64,000 nucleotides of DNA from Camillea tinctor (taxonomy: Eukaryota; Ascomycota; Sordariomycetes; Xylariales; Xylariaceae). A model generated the notes under the pieces. It made no database searches and was not told the DNA's origin. It saw nothing but the letters and a program-made list of their open reading frames with translations. The DNA lies in contig MU394121.1 of the NCBI GenBank assembly GCA_022578605.1, positions 124,001-188,000 of the forward strand, in the 5' to 3' direction. The number at the start of each line of letters is the position of its first letter. The first letter of the stretch is position 1. The translations under genes were made by a program, and so were the position numbers. This document shows, in pieces, positions 60,027 through 64,000 of the stretch.

Positions 60027-60503
60027 CTAGTTTCCTATACCTCCGCTTTCATAGCATTTCCCGCAAAAGTTTTTTCGTCTTCGTATGTATGTAGTTCCAT
60101 AGTTTAGCGCACATTCACACAGACAGCAAGCCAATATGTCGTCGTTGACGTCTCCACCATCTGGATCTAGGCCACTCATAATGCTATTTGATCGACTAAT
60201 AGTGGACTGAGACTCAAAACTTGACTGCTTGGCAAAATAAAACTTGGAACATGTGTTTGGTTTGGTGTTATTAGCCCGAGTGCAATCCATTTTAGTGGTG
60301 TTACTGATGGAGCCAGCTATACCAGACTTTGTCATGTCGACTTGTATCTCTACGGCGAGGGATGTAAAGGATACCAAAGCTTCGAGTGCTGTAAGAACCG
60401 GTGATCGTTGATGTTCGAAGTCGAGCGTGGATTTCTCTCGAAATCGGTAGTTTACTTTGATAGGATACTCGCGAATTTCTGTAATAAGCATCGATTTTAG
60501 CAA
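60027..60503 (-). CDS. Small hypothetical protein with C-terminal cysteine cluster
   Basis: A 158-residue frame starting ATG at 60503. Its only notable part is the end: ACCLCECALNYGTTYIRRRKNFCGKCYES, with Cys pairs spaced like a small zinc-binding finger. Residues 32-60 look amphipathic. The rest is featureless and Ser/Thr-rich. There is no family match that I recognise. It may be a real small gene, a fragment of a decayed larger gene, or chance. Confidence 0.3.
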   Translation of the reverse strand: MLKSMLITEIREYPIKVNYRFREKSTLDFEHQRSPVLTALEALVSFTSLAVEIQVDMTKSGIAGSISNTTKMDCTRANNTKPNTCSKFYFAKQSSFESQSTISRSNSIMSGLDPDGGDVNDDILACCLCECALNYGTTYIRRRKNFCGKCYESGGIGN

Positions 60504-61357
60504 TGAATTTTAAAATATAGAGTTCGTAGCATGTCCAGTAGAGTTCATGAAAATGAAAACAGGCTTCATAGCTCTTCAACTCCAAGTGAACTACACACGT
60601 ATAGCTAGGTGGGTGTGCTTAGATATTCAGGGGATGAATTCTTTCTAACGTGGAAGGTTAAATAGGTGTTCATTCCGTATGGAGAATGAACATAGCTGCT
60701 ACATATGGTCATGTGGGTGAATGATGATGCTCTGGATGACCGGTTAAGTGACGAGAATGGCATCATTACGGTACAACTTGAACAACCATGACTAGTCCGA
60801 GACATTCAGCAAATTCAAGAGGAGGTGAGCGTAACTGAACAACTTCATCGTAAAATTACCGGGCGAGGGGCAAAATGAGTGTAGTCATTAGATCGAGGGA
60901 GGGCAGGAGTGGAAACCTCAAGGTCACTCTAACAAAGGTAACTACAATATTCTTCAGATTTTACAGTGATTAAGACTACTGACAAAAGATAATACAAGGG
61001 ATTCATAGGTACACAATACAGCATTATGTGAGTTAACTCGGCTATTGTCACGAGCAAGGAGACTTGAGTTGAGTCACTCAACAACAAAGAACCGGGCAGG
61101 TTAACAAGCAAACCTAACACCAACAAGTTGAGGAAGCGTCACAGGCTGACATGGTGTGTACGGTACGCTGTGTAAGTGCCAACATGCTCTTCCAGAGCTT
61201 GGACTCTTTTTTTCCTTGTGAAGAGGTTTGGTTTATCTTATTCAAGTCACCGGACAGTGTTTGTGAGTATTGGGACGAACTGGCTGGTCTACGGCCGGAC
61301 GGATTTGGCAATTATACGTCATTTCGGAGCTTCTAATTGGCCACCCCGATTTTTATT

Positions 61358-61435
61358 AACGTCCCTCTTAAACGTCCCTCATAAATGTTCCTCGTAAATG
61401 TTCCTTATAGACCCCCCCAATAAATATCCCTCATA
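61358..61435. repeat. Six tandem copies of a 13-bp unit
   Basis: Units are 61358-61370 AACGTCCCTCTTA, 61371-61383 AACGTCCCTCATA, 61384-61396 AATGTTCCTCGTA, 61397-61409 AATGTTCCTTATA, 61410-61422 GACCCCCCCAATA and 61423-61435 AATATCCCTCATA. Units 2-4 differ mainly by C-to-T. The period is exactly 13 bp throughout. Confidence 0.85.
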
Positions 61436-63332
61436 AGTTGATGCTATATGAAGTTGTAAACTATGTGATTAACAAGACTAGGGGCTCCTATCTCATTTGG
61501 TCAACTGATCGGCTTTTTAAAAGAGACCAGCTTATGTTTTCTTTGTTTAACTCTTTTATTCATATGGTGCGTGTGATACGATGTAGTTACACAATTAAGT
61601 AACGCTGCTCGCATTGTAGTAGCGCATTGTGTGAGACTCACTTGCTACCGTGTTACAGCACTTATTACTAGGTACCTAAGTAGTAACTGTCATTTAGTCA
61701 AAGGTCAAATAAGGATAAAGATAATTCTATTTTACATTATGTACATCATAACACGAACTACGCTCAGTGAAGCCAAACAATCGGGATAGCTCATCCTATT
61801 CTTTATTTCTATAAGTTCTGAAGTTGTATTCAAAAAAACGGAGCTCAAGAAAGGGGCGTACGGAGGCCTGGATCTAATGCAGGGCAAAGGGTGTCTGCAC
61901 ATGCATGCATAAGCCTTACGACCAACATTTTCCTTCTAAACGAACACCCTGAAGCTAAGCTACCATCGGTCATTTCTCCCTGGTTTCAGTTTATTGCCAA
62001 AAGAAATACGCGAAAGTGTGTGTATTTATAGCAACTTAGGAGGGGTAATGAGGAGAGGTATTACGTAGATGAGCTTACCTGCAATGGAGAGTGTATATTC
62101 AAATGCAAGGGAGACCTGCCATGTGCCCTATTAATTCGTGTTCCCCGATTATCATTCCTCGCTAGAGTTGACGGGAACGGGAGCGTGCGTACCGCGGGGA
62201 AGAAGGCGGCTTATGGGCGGCCGGTACCGCACTTGGCCTTCACCGGTAGCTTGTTGGGTTTGACGTGTAATCGTGGGGTATTGATGAGGTTATCCACGCC
62301 CCTGGGTCTCGGTATGTAGATGCTGGCATAGGGATTTACCTACAGCTCCAGTACGTACTACACTCCTTATGGCGTATGCTGATCAATATTTGAAGTAGAG
62401 GGCGTGAAGACTTGGCTGCTTATTCGGCAAATCTCGAGACTGAAGAGGTTAGACTCATGCTGTGGTGGTTTTCATGATGAGAGAGATGAACAGCCGGTGC
62501 AGGGGATTTACGTGGTTGCCAAGGCGGCCGAAGTCGGTGTTCATATGCGAAGTCATGACGAAACTCAAGGTCTTCTTCTTAGCTACCTAGCTGCCGAAAA
62601 GTCATGTCGTCATTCTCCATTCGTCCACTTCATCTGCCGCGTAGATATGTCAGCCTGGCGGCCTTTTCTTAAACGTACGATATCCAGTGCAAACATGTTG
62701 TGTGCGATGTGAAACAGAATGGGCCTCGCTTAAACGAGGCGAGTCTTGATGATGGCATGTGATCTTGTTGGGAAAAAGAGGAACGTTTGGAGTCTTAAAA
62801 GGTGTTTTCAGGGATGTGCAACTTTGGGTCGTTTGGATGATAGAAACGTATTACAGAGGCCATGAAGTAGGAACTAAACATCTGTCATACTGCTACCATA
62901 AGCAGTTAAGATGCTTGACGGACCATTCAAGTTGATGAAGCAGGACGATCGTTCCCAAGTATCTGGGTTTAAAAGCTCCGTTCCTGTACGTACGACAGGG
63001 TCTGACTAGCTAAAGAATGATGGTCAGGTCTCTAGCAGATTTAAGTTATCCAGGATGCCGTTCGTGTACGAGGTCATAAGGGTCTTGATATGGGTGAAGG
63101 TGTGCGTTCCTCTGCTCCTTTGTTCAACCAAGCCACATGACGGTTGCACTGCCACAATAGACGTCCACAAAATAACATCTCCGGAAGAATCCTTGTACCG
63201 AGTATTACCCGATCCCGCTCCGGATTAGGTCCCGTGGGCGGGCACTTTAAACTTTGGGGACCCCACCTCAGCTCTGGAACATGCTTACCTAACACTTTTA
63301 GCCCAGTAAATTGATTAAAGGTGTTACTTTAG

Positions 63333-64000
<668 letters not shown>

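Noticed and set aside
61317..61350. Possible transposon terminal repeat (ACGTCATTTCGGAGCTTC region)
   Set aside because: No inverted partner or transposase was found; only the tandem repeat next to it is supported.

Overview
This window is nuclear DNA of a filamentous ascomycete (Pezizomycotina, probably a sordariomycete). The genes are split by short GT-AG introns of about 56-75 bp with CTAAC-like branch points. There are no operons. The coding complement is the fungal set: mus-18/uve1 UV-damage endonuclease, erg7, spo11, sgt1, srp54, a HET-domain gene, a DUF3716 gene and an mpaB-family oxygenase. Intergenic DNA is long, poor in open reading frames and full of TACCTA/TAGGTA words. Exons were joined by hand from splice signals and reading phase, and every multi-exon model given closes in frame.

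Left end (1-8 kb): a SERAC1-like alpha/beta hydrolase fused to a CorA-like region runs off the left edge. It is followed by a DUF3716 cysteine-rich protein with a long Pro/Glu/Ala low-complexity tail.

6.7-16.2 kb: five redox enzymes lie together: an mpaB-like membrane oxygenase, an AidB-like acyl-CoA dehydrogenase, a short-chain dehydrogenase, a medium-chain reductase and a second short-chain dehydrogenase. Two divergent promoters and one tight convergent pair link the first four. No backbone synthase is present, so the group looks like a tailoring or chain-degradation cassette. It is the best candidate for an undescribed pathway here.

17-34 kb: housekeeping genes. These are a tRNA-Leu(AAG) with an intron, mitochondrial bL27, LCL2, protein phosphatase inhibitor-2 (glc8), mus-18/uve1, a membrane-anchored RING-H2 protein and an Rkm4-like SET methyltransferase. 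A 5.2-kb stretch without a recognisable gene lies upstream of glc8.

34-53 kb: a gene-poor 4.5 kb comes first. Then follow an unrecognised two-exon gene, yar1, spo11, lanosterol synthase erg7 (divergent from spo11), sgt1 and an orphan cytochrome P450.

53-63.4 kb: an AT-rich, gene-poor block holds one intact intronless HET-domain gene, a small cysteine-rich ORF and a 13-bp tandem repeat. At the right edge the housekeeping gene srp54 begins and runs out of the window.
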